Below are positions 44,855-55,800 of a stretch of 64,000 nt of DNA, in pieces. A program made the translations under genes and the position numbers. Under the pieces are notes generated by a model that had not been told where the DNA came from, ran no database searches, and saw nothing but the letters and a program-made list of their open reading frames with translations. Each line of letters begins with the position of its first letter. The first letter of the stretch is position 1. Origin of the DNA: DATJPR01 sp963843525. Lineage in GTDB: Bacteria; Bacteroidota; Ignavibacteria; UBA10030; UBA6906. The stretch is taken from the NCBI GenBank assembly GCA_963843525.1, contig CAWJKM010000004.1:1-64000 (forward strand), given 5' to 3'.

Positions 44855-45974
44855 AGAGATAGAGGAAATTTCCATATCCCTCTTTTTGCATTTCCTCCAG
44901 AGGAATGAACCTCAGCGCCGCGGAGTCCATGCAGAATCGCAGGTGATTGGGGGCCGGGCCGTCGTCAAACACATCGCCGAGGTGGGAATCGGCATATCTG
45001 CTTCTGACCTCCGCCCCTTCTTCCGCAATTGGCTGCTTGATCCTCTTTACGACGAATCGTGGGTCGATCGGCTCCGTAAAACTCGGCCAGCCGGTTCCTG
45101 AATCGAACTTGTTGGTGGAGCTGAACAACGGCTCGCCAGAGACGACGTCGACGTAAATTCCCTTCCTGGTATTCTCGGCGTACGGATTCGTGAATGGTCT
45201 TTCCGTTCCCCCTTCTTGCGTGACTTTGTACTGGATCGCGGTCAACGTCTTCTTCAGTTCCTCTTGCGACGGCTTCTTGAAACCGGACCAGGAGAGCTTC
45301 CCCCAAATTTTCTGAATATAATCGTCGCGACCGGACGCTTCTCGGTACCGGTGATAATCGTCGGGATGCGTTTTGCAGTAGTGCTGATGATACGCCTCGG
45401 CGGGATAGAACACCTGAAATCTTAAAATCCTGGTCACTATCGGTTTCCCGAAGACGCCGGCCTTGTCAAGGGCCTCCTTCGACTCCTCCGCCAGTTTCTT
45501 TTGCGTATCGTTATGATAGAAAATCGCCGACCGGTACTCCGGACCCCGGTCATGAAATGAGCCGCCTTCATCGGTCGGATCGAACTGCTTCCAATAGATC
45601 TCCAGAAGCTCTGAATAGCTTATCACTCTCGGATCGAAAACGACCTGAATCGCCTCGTAGTGACCCGTGGTCCCTGTTCCCACTTGATCGTAGGTCGGGT
45701 TCTTGACATGTCCACCCGTGAAGCCGGATATGATATCCTTCACGCCCGCGATCCCTTCGAACGGCGCATCCATGCACCAGAAGCATCCTCCGGCGAATGT
45801 TGCCTGCTCCAGGTCTGCATCATTCGTTGAGATCAATGTTGCGCCTGAAAGCGAGCCGGCTTCGCCGGGCGACGGAGGGTCCGTCTTCGCTGTCTGGTCG
45901 GAATCGTTACTTCTCGCGCACCCGGCAAAAAAGAGCATGCACGTGACGAAAAGAGCTGCTGCCGACTTCACCAT
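44832..45974 (-). CDS. msrAB: Bifunctional methionine sulfoxide reductase A/B, lipoprotein
   Basis: This 380-residue fusion has a lipobox FFAGC (C19), so it is probably periplasmic and membrane-anchored. The MsrA domain has nucleophile C64 in GGCFWC. The MsrB domain has SGTGWPSF and the catalytic RFCMDSAAL but lacks the two zinc CxxC pairs. It repairs both S and R methionine sulfoxide in proteins. ATG 45974 has a strong AGGAGG 7 nt upstream on the minus strand. Its 3' end overlaps the end of the flavin/Fe-S gene by 23 bp. Confidence 0.95.
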   Translation of the reverse strand: MVKSAAALFVTCMLFFAGCARSNDSDQTAKTDPPSPGEAGSLSGATLISTNDADLEQATFAGGCFWCMDAPFEGIAGVKDIISGFTGGHVKNPTYDQVGTGTTGHYEAIQVVFDPRVISYSELLEIYWKQFDPTDEGGSFHDRGPEYRSAIFYHNDTQKKLAEESKEALDKAGVFGKPIVTRILRFQVFYPAEAYHQHYCKTHPDDYHRYREASGRDDYIQKIWGKLSWSGFKKPSQEELKKTLTAIQYKVTQEGGTERPFTNPYAENTRKGIYVDVVSGEPLFSSTNKFDSGTGWPSFTEPIDPRFVVKRIKQPIAEEGAEVRSRYADSHLGDVFDDGPAPNHLRFCMDSAALRFIPLEEMQKEGYGNFLYLFKAGQGS

Positions 45975-46187
45975 AATTCCTCCTACCCTTTTCAAGAACC
46001 TTATCACCTGCTCATGGCATTTCCTTTCCAACACATCACGGGGAAAGAAGGTTTCGGGTGACAGCCGGTCGCGGTGAGAAGGCTAAACGGATGGAACTTT
46101 TCTGCCGGGCAGAGGCTTTATTCAACAGATCAGTCCTACGTTTTTCGCCAATGTGCGCCCACTCTTCCACGGGGTTCATTCCCGATT

Positions 46188-47279
46188 ATGCTCATCGACA
46201 TAGCCACCGCTGTACCGCCATTTAAAATCACCCAGGAACGCGCGACTGAAGAGCTCGTGAAAAGGATGGGCGGACGTCCGGCCATCGGTCGGATGGTCCG
46301 TATGGCGGCGAGTCGCTCCGATATCAATTCCCGTTACGTCGTTCTGCCAGAGGCGGAAGAACATGTATCGGAGGGCCTGTTCAGCGAACACGGAGGCTAT
46401 GTCCGACCGGGTACGAAGGCGCGAATGGAATTGTATGAACAATGGTCAAAAAACCTCAGCGTGCGAGCGGTGCAAGATCTGTTGAATGCCACGGGGACTT
46501 CTGCGGAACAGATCCACCGGTTGATTACCATTTCCTGTACGGGCTTCGTCGCCCCTGGAATCGATTATCATATCATTCAGGAATTGAACCTGCCGCGGAC
46601 GGTCCGCCGGAGGCATATCGGTTTCATGGGTTGCGCAGCCGCTTTGATCGGGCTGCAATCGATTTTCGAACTGGACGAGAGGAGCCCGGAGGGGTCCAAC
46701 AGCGTCCTGGTATCCGTGGAGCTTTGCAGTCTCCATCTTCAAACGGAACCGACTGTCGATAATATCCTTGCCAATATTCTCTTTGCCGACGGCGCCGCGG
46801 CTGTGTTGTTGTCCGCTTCGCGTCCTTCGCATGTCCCGAGGGCGTTCAAATTCCTCCACTCGATGTCCGTATTGTTTGACGGCTCTTCTTCGCTCATGGG
46901 ATGGAAAATAGGGGATTTCGGCTTCGAGATGATGCTCTCTCAGGATCTGCCGAAAACTATTGAGAGTGAAGCTGTCCCGGCTCTCCGCCGCATGCTTGAG
47001 CGGATCGGTATCTCTCTGGATCAGATCCGCCATTGGGCTCTTCACCCCGGCGGGCGCGCCATTCTGGATGCACTGCAGGCCGGCCTCGGGTTGGCCGACC
47101 GGGCCATGGCACCATCGCGATGCATCCTCCAGGGTTTTGGCAATATGTCCTCTGCAACGATCCTCTTCGTCCTGAAGAATATTCTGGCCTCAGGGGATGT
47201 GGAGGTCGGTGATCTCTGCTGTGCTGTCGCATTCGGGCCCGGTCTGACGATGGAAGTTGTTCTCCTCAAGGCCGTATGA
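46188..47279 (+). CDS. Type III polyketide synthase
   Basis: This 363-residue chalcone/stilbene-synthase-fold enzyme has catalytic C149 (GFMGCAAAL), H286 (ALHPGGRAILDAL) and N319 (GFGNMSSATILF). It extends an acyl starter with malonyl-CoA and cyclises it to a resorcinol or pyrone. ATG 46188 is chosen because the conserved N-terminal LIDIATAVPP begins there. The stop overlaps the methyltransferase start (ATGA), and a flavoprotein follows. This gene order matches SrsA-SrsB-SrsC of Streptomyces phenolic lipid synthesis. Confidence 0.92.
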   Translation: MLIDIATAVPPFKITQERATEELVKRMGGRPAIGRMVRMAASRSDINSRYVVLPEAEEHVSEGLFSEHGGYVRPGTKARMELYEQWSKNLSVRAVQDLLNATGTSAEQIHRLITISCTGFVAPGIDYHIIQELNLPRTVRRRHIGFMGCAAALIGLQSIFELDERSPEGSNSVLVSVELCSLHLQTEPTVDNILANILFADGAAAVLLSASRPSHVPRAFKFLHSMSVLFDGSSSLMGWKIGDFGFEMMLSQDLPKTIESEAVPALRRMLERIGISLDQIRHWALHPGGRAILDALQAGLGLADRAMAPSRCILQGFGNMSSATILFVLKNILASGDVEVGDLCCAVAFGPGLTMEVVLLKAV

Positions 47280-47959
47280 TGCTCGGTGTCCGTTCGCACA
47301 CCCGGGAATTGATGGATGAACCCGATTTGCCGGGTGAAGCCGTCCGGTCCGCGCTCAGAGAGCTTTCCGTGATCAATCAATTCCTCGGTGGATGGTCCAC
47401 AAGCAGGAGAGGCCTGCAGATGCTGGCGCCGGCAGAGAGTTCCAGTCGACGGCTTGAAGTGCTCGATATCGGAGCGGGTGGAGCGGATGTACTGCGGGGG
47501 AGAAGGAACGGCGCGCAACTGCTGCGCATCACAACCCTGGATAGCAACGAAGAGGCGTGCCGCTATCAACGATCGGTGAACAATGCGGACGACGTCCTTT
47601 GCGGCGATGCACGGACGTACCCATTCGCCGACGAGAGCTTCGACATTGTTCATGCGTTACTGTTCCTTCATCATTTCGATGAGGGGACGATTGAGGAGAT
47701 GTTGACACGATTTCTTCGCATATCCCGATACGGGATAGTCGTCAACGATCTGCAGAGGTCCATCGCAGCGTATGCAGGCATCTGGACCCTCACCCGACTG
47801 TTGTCGCGGAGCACGTATGTTCGAAACGATGGTCCGCTCTCGGTGCGGAGAGCGTTCCGGCGTGGGGACCTGATCAGGATCTGTTCACGGTTGGGCTGTT
47901 CGTCATTCTCGGTGTCATGGCACTGGGCATTTCGATGGCTCGTGCTCATCAGGAAGTAG
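47276..47959 (+). CDS. SAM-dependent methyltransferase of the PKS operon
   Basis: This 227-residue class I methyltransferase has motif I LEVLDIGAGGADV, an acidic LDSN for the ribose and LCGDARTYPFADESFDIVHA as motif II. It overlaps the PKS by 4 bp (ATGA) and lies 4 bp before the flavoprotein. It probably O- or C-methylates the polyketide ring, like SrsB. The start is ATG 47276. Confidence 0.88.
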   Translation: MMLGVRSHTRELMDEPDLPGEAVRSALRELSVINQFLGGWSTSRRGLQMLAPAESSSRRLEVLDIGAGGADVLRGRRNGAQLLRITTLDSNEEACRYQRSVNNADDVLCGDARTYPFADESFDIVHALLFLHHFDEGTIEEMLTRFLRISRYGIVVNDLQRSIAAYAGIWTLTRLLSRSTYVRNDGPLSVRRAFRRGDLIRICSRLGCSSFSVSWHWAFRWLVLIRK

Positions 47960-47963
47960 CGCC

Positions 47964-49109
47964 ATGCAAGAGTATGATGTCGCCATTATTGGAGGGGGAC
48001 CGGCCGGGTCGAGCGCCGCACTGCACCTGTGCCGCGCCGGGTTCAGCGTCTGCCTCCTGGAAAAGGCACTCTTCCCCCGTGAGACGGTCTGCGGCGAATT
48101 TCTCTCCACGGAAGTCTCGGAATGTCTGAAATCCCTCGGGCTCTTCGAAGAATTCCTGGCGCTCTCTCCCAATCCCCTTCGCCACTTCCGCCTTTTCCAC
48201 AGTGCGGAGAATGCCGCCGAAGCGCCGCTCCCGTCGCCGGTCTATGGACTCCGCCGCGGCGTTTTCGACAGGTTCCTCCTCGACAGTGCACGGAATGCCG
48301 GTACCGATGTTGTACAGCCGGGTGACGTCCAGTCAGTCGTGAAGAATCGTTCGGTCTTCACGCTTGCGTTCAATGCCGAAGGTCTGATGTCGAAGATCAG
48401 TGCCCGATCGGTGGTCGGCGCGTATGGTCGATGGAACGCACTCGACCGGCAACTGCGCGACGAAAAAAGTACGGCACTCTCTCCCTGTACGGGAATCAAG
48501 ATTCACATTGATGTCTCGGAAATCCGCGGCCTGGAGAGGGATACCATTACGCTGTTTGGTGGTGCGGGGATGTATTGCGGAATTAATGCGGTCGACCGGA
48601 ATGTCGCCACTATCAGCCTGCTGGAACACCGATCAGGCAGTCATTCTCCTCCCCGGAAGTGTTTCGATGAACTTCTCCGAACGAACGGCGCTTTGCAGCA
48701 ACTCCTTCCTTCGGCGCGATTGTCAGGATGGTTTGACGGCAAAGTGTACGGAACCGGACGCATGTACTTCGGGGAACGCAGACTCGTAAACAACGGCGTG
48801 TTCATGATTGGAGACGCGGCAAGGGTGATCCCACCGTTGGTGGGGGATGGAATTGGGATGGCGATGGAAAGTGGCAGAATGATCGCGGAACTGTTTCAGA
48901 ATCGCCGCGCAGGAAGAGTTCAGGATGCGGATGCTGAAAGAGTCTACACGCGACTCTGGGACCGGCGTTTCCGTCGCAGGGTGACGATGGCAAACGCCGT
49001 CCACCAAATCATGATGCGCGATCTCTTGCGCGGTCCCGGGGTGTGGATGGCGCGCAACTCTTCCAGAGTTCTGCCCGCGATTATCTCCGCATCGCGGAGT
49101 ACCGTGTGA
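47964..49109 (+). CDS. FAD-dependent monooxygenase/oxidoreductase of the PKS operon
   Basis: This 381-residue flavoprotein is of the p-hydroxybenzoate hydroxylase / geranylgeranyl reductase group. It has GGGPAG at residues 10-15, VYGLRRGVFDRFLLDSA in the substrate domain and GDAARVIPPLVGDGIGMAMESG as the second FAD motif. It is third in the operon with PKS and methyltransferase and most likely hydroxylates or oxidises the phenolic ring to a quinone, as SrsC does. The C-terminus is rich in arginine and methionine. Confidence 0.88.
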   Translation: MQEYDVAIIGGGPAGSSAALHLCRAGFSVCLLEKALFPRETVCGEFLSTEVSECLKSLGLFEEFLALSPNPLRHFRLFHSAENAAEAPLPSPVYGLRRGVFDRFLLDSARNAGTDVVQPGDVQSVVKNRSVFTLAFNAEGLMSKISARSVVGAYGRWNALDRQLRDEKSTALSPCTGIKIHIDVSEIRGLERDTITLFGGAGMYCGINAVDRNVATISLLEHRSGSHSPPRKCFDELLRTNGALQQLLPSARLSGWFDGKVYGTGRMYFGERRLVNNGVFMIGDAARVIPPLVGDGIGMAMESGRMIAELFQNRRAGRVQDADAERVYTRLWDRRFRRRVTMANAVHQIMMRDLLRGPGVWMARNSSRVLPAIISASRSTV

Positions 49110-49597
49110 GAGAGGGCGCGCACGAAGCAAAGCCGCCCTGCCTTCTCTTTTCCCTGCAATCGTTGAAGATGTAGAGTGTTATTCTCCTCCCTCGTGTCCT
49201 TCCCCCGTAACATATGGTCAATCAGCCGTATGATGATACTGGCGATGCGATAGGGACCTTTGTCACTTTTTCCCCGTGACTGCTGGAAATCGACCGCGAA
49301 TTTGTGTATCATAGGCCGTCGCTCTGGTATCACGATGCGAGACCACCAAGTCTGATGTACTCCTGGGGGTATCTGCCTTTTCTCCTTCGTGCCGGATCGG
49401 CTCCTGACTATCCTTTTGTCGACGGCTTTTCGTGCGGTACTCCCCACCGCGCGCACCGTCATAGCCACTTTGAGATCATCCGTCTTGTGATACCCTCTGC
49501 CGGATCGAACTCATAAGGGGAACGGCTTAGTTCGCTCACCCAGAGCGTTTCCAAAGATTTGCTCACAATTTCAGAACTCATACCGACGGAGCTCACC
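49110..49597. other. Intergenic region, no feature recognised
   Basis: This gap of nearly 490 bp has no repeat of the window's families. Two small open frames (49304-49516 plus; 48944-49468 minus) have no domain, signal or start support. The promoter of the following secreted-protein gene must lie here. Confidence 0.5.
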
Positions 49598-52500
49598 ATG
49601 TCTCAACGTTTGGTGTACCGCGTTTTCATCTTCATGGCAGCTCTCATCGCATTCTTGGTTCCGGTTCGCGAGGAGCTATTCGGCCAGGTGGTCTTCAACC
49701 AGCCTCCTCCGGGGTCAATCTACCGTGAGTACACGCGTACGATGGGAGGGCTGAAGGATTGGCGCATCACTGATCCGAATATCGATCTGGGCCGTTGGCC
49801 TGATGCGGCAGATTTTCTGCCCAATCCTGTGCTCCACCTGACGGTGGACGATCTGAGCGGAGCCGTTCGCGCAGAAGCGGTTTTCTCGATGTGGGGAGGA
49901 CACCTGGGCACGTTTGGCAAGAAGGTGCGATTCAACGGAAACTCATGGATCGATATCCATCCGCTTGATCAAAGCAACGGCATCCCCAATGGAGCCGATG
50001 GCACCATGTACATGAGCGAGCCCGACGAGGGGGTCGCTGTTCCGCTTTCCGATCTGCAGGTCGGAGATAACACGTTCGAAGGCACGAATACCGGCCAGAT
50101 CATGAATCCGTCGACGGGCTGGGGGCAGTTTGGCTGGTACGCGGTCGTTCTTCGCATCTACTATGGCTCGGACAAGCCGCACCCGACGGGGAGTATAACA
50201 TCTCCCACCGCGAGCTCCAGCTTTGGAGATAACCCGACGGTGACCGCGAGCGTCAGTGCGGGAGTCAACAGGGTCGATTTCCTGGCATATTACGATGGAT
50301 ATGATACCGATGGAGATGGAATTTTTCAGGAATATCACAGCGACTACCATATTCATCAGGACGATGGAAGCGTGGTCATGCGCAACCACGTGGGAACGGC
50401 AACCGGTTCCCCGTTCCAGGTGACAATGGAATACCGACTGGATTGCGGACCAGGCCCCGGGCGGGATCAAGCTCTTGGCCAGGATACGCGACAATAATGG
50501 TGTATGGTTTGTCACTGATGAAGTATCGGGACTCACCCTCTCACGACCGAACAGCTCCGTGAAGCTCTACAAGCCCGCGAATGTTCCCCAGGACTACTGG
50601 GTAAAGCAATACCAGGAATCTGCGTCAAGCGCATTTTCGATTCCGGCGGGCGACAATCTTTCGAACGCGACGGGCGCAATCTTTATTGTCAGATCATGGA
50701 ACGGAATCAACGGGGGTGCTACGTCGCCGAACACCGATATGTCGATCAGAGTGAACGACAAGTGGACAGCCCCTAGTTTTGGAAATGATCATTACTATTC
50801 GCTGGATGTGCTCAGTATTCCATCCTCTGCTCTTGTGAACGGCACCAATCAGGTTACTGCGTACTGTAATTCTTTTGTTCATGGAGTCGAGCTCCCCTGG
50901 CCGGGACCGGCAGTCATGGTGCGGTACAGTGCTGCGTCTGCGAATCAACCACCAACGATCACCCAACAACCGACCGATCAGACGGTCGGTGTCGGGGAAA
51001 CGGCAACATTCACCGTGAGTGCGACGGGTTCACCGGCTCCAACGTACCAGTGGCAGAAGAACACTGTGGATATCACGTTGAACGGAAATTCCCCGACCTA
51101 TACGACTCCTCCGGTGGTCAAGGCCGACAGCGGTGCGGGATATCGCTGCATCGTGTCAAACAGCGAGGGGGATGCAACCAGCAATACCGCGCACCTCATA
51201 GTCTCAACGACCGCCCCCACGGTGACCACGCAACCGGTGAATCAAGAGGTCGGGGAAGGCGAGACAGCGACATTCACGATCAGCGCGACAGGATCCACAC
51301 CACTCCAATACCAGTGGCAGAAAAACGGTTCGAACATCCTGACGAACGGCAATGCCTCGTCCTATACCACTCCCGCTGTCGTGAAAGCAGACAGCGGTTC
51401 TGGCTATCGTTGCATCGTCACAAACAATGCGGGCGCGGACACCAGCCATGTCGCGTACCTCATCGTGGGGACATTCCCGCCGTCGATTACCTCAGAGCCG
51501 GTTTCGCGGACGGTGCGGTTGGGTCAGACTGCGACGTTTAGCGTGTCCGCCACCGGTACAGCGCCGCTCACATACAAATGGCAGAAAAACGGAGTGGACA
51601 TCGACGGAGCCGCGGGCGACTCGTACACGACTCCCGCTACTGTGCAGGCGGACAGTGGATCCCTGTTCCGATGTATTGTAAGTAATGCCGCCGGCCATGA
51701 CACGAGTACATCGGCCGTTCTGCGTGTTTCAAGCGATATCCAGAATATTGTGGCGAACGGTGGATTCGAGACCGGGTTGGATCCCTGGGCGTTCTTCTCC
51801 AATGGGTCCGGAACGTTTCAAACCGACGTCGCGGGGCCGACAAGTCCTCATGCTGCGCACATTGTGCTCAGCCAGGAAGGGACCAACGTCCAGTTGAATC
51901 AGACTGCCATCGTCCTGGATCAGGATACGCTGTATACCCTCCGGTTCCGGGCATATTCATCCAGCGGGCATGACGTTTCGGTATCCATAAGGAAGAACAC
52001 GGATCCTTACACTTCTTACGGTCTCCTGGATGCGGTGTTCGATCTCACCACGTCATGGGCCGACTACTCGGTGCAATTCACAGCGTCGGGGTTCACAGGT
52101 ACGGAGACGGACGGACGGCTCATGTTCTGGATGGCGCCGTACGATGCGAACGGAGACGAATACTATTTCGACGATGTGTTGCTGGTTCCGTCGAGCCTGC
52201 TTGCACTTCCCGTCATCCAGAACCATCCCGCGCCTCTGACGGTCAAGGAAGGTGAAACCGCGACCTTCAGTGTGACCGCCTCGGGTGTGACGCCGCTCTC
52301 CTATCAGTGGCAGAAGAACCAGGTCGCGATTCAAGGAGCGACACTGGCTTCGTATACGACGCCGGCAACGACGACGGGGGACAATGGTGCGGAATATCGG
52401 TGCGTGGTGACGAACCTCGGAGGGAGTGTGACGAGCAATCCCGCTGTGCTCACTGTGCAGCCCCTGACGAGCACAAATCCGCCCGGCCCGGAAATTCCTG

Positions 52501-52763
52501 CGCGCTATTTCCTCGCGCAAAACTATCCGAACCCCTTCAACCCTTCGACTGTGATCCGGTTCGGACTTCCCGCGAGCGGGTACGTCACTCTCAAAGTAGT
52601 GAACATGCTTGGTCAGGAAGTTGAAAGTCTGGTCTCTGAGTTCATGGCTGCCGGCGTCCACAGGGTGACTTTTGCACCTGAGAAGTTGCCGACCGGCATG
52701 TATCTGTACCGGTTGCAGAGCGGGAGCTATACTGAGACGCGGAAGCTTGTTTTGGTGAGGTGA
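49598..52763 (+). CDS. Secreted Ig-repeat and CBM protein with ordinary T9SS tail (frameshifted)
   Basis: The protein has a signal peptide, an N-terminal beta-rich part and four Ig-like repeats (QPTDQTVGVGETATFTVSA...YQWQKN type). A CBM4/9-like module (GGFETGLDPWAFF to YYFDDVLLV) lies between repeats 3 and 4. The frame changes near 50424, where one surplus A splits SPFQVT from WNTDWIADQAPG. The sorting domain is of the normal type (NPSTVIRFGLPASGYVTLKV) with no heptamers, unlike the other five in this window. It is probably a surface adhesin or glycan-binding protein. The start is ATG 49598. Confidence 0.82.
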
Positions 52764-52808
52764 GGTACACACCAGCTGCTTTAACAGCTGAACACCATTG
52801 AGCAAAAG

Positions 52809-52840
52809 AGTGAAGCCCGGGACATCTCTCGGGCTTCACT
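52809..52840. terminator. Bidirectional intrinsic terminator
   Basis: AGTGAAGCCCG pairs perfectly with CGGGCTTCACT across a 10-nt loop. Short T-runs follow on each strand (GTTCTT plus, CTTTT minus). It sits between the convergent Ig-repeat and sensor genes. Confidence 0.85.
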
Positions 52841-52874
52841 GTTCTTGCTGATTCCAGGCGGCAGGTGATCGTTC

Positions 52875-55800
52875 TCAGAGGACTTTCGACACCACGACTG
52901 TTATATCATCGAATTGCGGCGTGGTGCCAATGAACTCACGCACATCTCTGATGATCGCGTCGCGGATCTGACGCGCGGAGAGGGGAACGGCGTCCAGTGA
53001 TCGGAGCATGTCGGACAGGCGCTGATCGCCGTAGAATTCGCGCTTGCGGTTCTGCGCCTCCTGGATGCCGTCTGTTTGAAGGATAATGACGTCTCCCGGT
53101 CTATACGGAATGCGCCTTTCCTCGTATTGATGGTCACAGACAATTCCCAGAGGATACGGCGCCCCTGCGGTGTCGATGGAACGCAATTCCTTTTCAAACA
53201 TCAGCAGCGGTTTGATGAGCCCTGCATTCGCGAACGATACCTCCCTGGTATTCGCGTCGAACGACGCCAGGCAGACCGCGGTAAACATATTCCGGTCAAT
53301 CTTTGGAAAGAGAATCTGATTTGCCTTTGTCATGATGCCGGAGAGCGTAGTGCCGTTTCGCACTTCCGCATTGATGACCCCGCTTGCCATGACTGCGGTC
53401 ATGGCAGCACGCATAGCCTTCCCTGAAACGTCGCCGATCATGATGCAGAATCGACCCTGGTCTGATCCGACCCACGAGTAATCGAAGAAGTCTCCGCCCA
53501 CTTCGTTGGCCGGAATGCTGATCCCGGAAACATCCAGGCCCGGGACGCTCGGGTCGTCGTCCGGCATGATCGCCTTTTGGACGTCATGGGCTGCCTGCAG
53601 TTCGGCCTTCAGCCTCACATTCTTCAGCCTTCTCCGGTAGAAGATGAACGATAGCCCGAGGATTGAGAAAATAACGAGAATGCGGAACCACCATGTTTCC
53701 CAGTACGGCGGGGTAATGACGATGTGCAGGGCGACACCTTCGTTGTTCCACACGCCGTCATTGTTCGACCCTTTTACGCGGAAGATATAGCTGCCGGGAG
53801 GCAATGTGGAATACTGTGCAAATCGCTTTTTTGCAGATGTAAAGATCCAATCGTCATGAAGTCCCTCCATCTTGTATGCGTACTGGTTTTTCTCCGGCGC
53901 AGTGTAGTCAAGAGCCGAGAATTCAAAAGAGAACACGTAATCGCGATACGAAAGGGTGAGATCGCTCAGCTCCGAGAGAGGCCGGTCGAGCCGGATCTCC
54001 TTGTTCAGCTTTCGGAAAGAGGTAATGATGATGGGAGGGACATACGGGTTATCCCGGATCCGGTCGGGGAAAAATGCGTTGAAGCCGCTGATTCCGCCGA
54101 AAAACATTTCTCCGTCCGTACTCTTGTAAAATGACCCTCCATTAAACTCGTTATTCTGCAGCCCATCCCGGATGGTATAGTTCCTGATCTGATTTGTTAA
54201 GGGCGAAAACCGTACGAGCCCATTGTTTGTGCTGAACCAGAGATTGCCGGAATCATCCTCCAGTATCCCGTAAATGGCGTCGCTGGGCAGGCCATCGCGC
54301 GTCGTAAAATGCGCAAATTTGCCGGTTGCGGGATCAAACCTGTTCAGTCCTCCTCCCCAGGTCCCAAGCCAGAATACTCCCTTCTTATCCTCGTGAATGC
54401 AGAAGATGAAATCGTTATTGAGAGCGTCGGGGCGGGCGGGATCAGCGCGGAAATGGGTGAATGTCCCTGATGATCTCTCGAACTTGTTCAGGCCGCCGCC
54501 CTGCGTTCCAATCCAGAAAACACCCGATGCATCCTCATGAATCGCCCTGACGTAATCGTCGCTTAAGCTGCCGTTCCTGGCCGGATCACGACGGAAGTGA
54601 TTGAATACAGGTCGAGCGCCCTGTTTTGCCCTTGTGTCGAAGGAATTCAAACCGCCGCCGTTTGTCCCTATCCACAATATCCCGTTGCGGTCAAGGTACA
54701 TCGCGCGAATCTCATCGTGGCTTATGCTCGTGCTGTCGTCCGGACTGTGACGGTATCTGGTAAACTGTCGTGTCCGGACATTGAACCGGCAAATCCCGCC
54801 GCCGTTGGTCCCGATCCACAGGTCACCCGATGGATCGCCAACGACTAATCGGACGAAATCGTTGCTCAGGCTGTTGGGGGAACGCCGATCAGTTCTGTAC
54901 GCAGTGAACCGATTGCTCCTCCTGTCAAACCTGTTCAGCCCTCCCCCGTGCGTCCCGATCCAGAGAATGCCGTCACGATCCTCGTAGATCGACCATACGA
55001 TGTTCTCGTTGAGCGTGTTCGCGTCATCCGGATCATTCCTGTAGAGCGCAAATTGCCTCTTGCGTACATCGACCTTGTTGACCCCTCCTCCATACGTTCC
55101 CACCCACAGGACCCCTGATCGATCCTGATAAAGGGACCGGATCTCATTGTAGCTGAGGGTGTTCGGATTGTGCGGATCGTTGACATAAGAATTGAACTTT
55201 CCGGTTTCCGGGTCGAACCGATTCAGGCCGCCTCCGTCAGTCCCCAGCCAGAACACACCGGCATTGTCCTCCAGAATGGCATAGACTTCATCGTTGCTCA
55301 ACGATCCCGGAGTGCCGGAATCGCTGACGAACCGTCTGAACGTGACACTCCGCGGATCTTGCGCACTACCCAGAACTCTGTTCAATCCATGTTCTGTCCC
55401 AACCCAGACTTCCCCTGAACGATCGACATACAGGGTCCTCACCGTATCGTGACTCAGGCTTGCAGGGTTTCTTGCGTCGTGCTGGTAATGCAGGAATCGA
55501 GGTTGTGCGTCGTCCACCTCCTCTGCTCTCAACACGTTCAATCCTGAATCCGTCCCGATCCAGAGATTCCCGGTGCTGTCAAGACACATGGACCTGATCA
55601 GGTTGTTTGTGAGGCTCGTCGGGTCGTTGGCGTCGTGGAAGTGACGCACGAAGGCGCTCGTTCCGTCCGGGCGCACCATTAATTTGTTAAGACCATTCTC
55701 CGTACCCACCCAGATCGTGCCGTTGCGATCCTGAATCACACAATAGATGATGTCGCTGCTGAGGGTGGACGTGTCTGCAGGGAAGTGTCGGTATCTGGCG

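Noticed and set aside
49304..49516. 70-residue plus-strand open frame upstream of the Ig-repeat gene
   Set aside because: Composition is not protein-like and there is no start signal.
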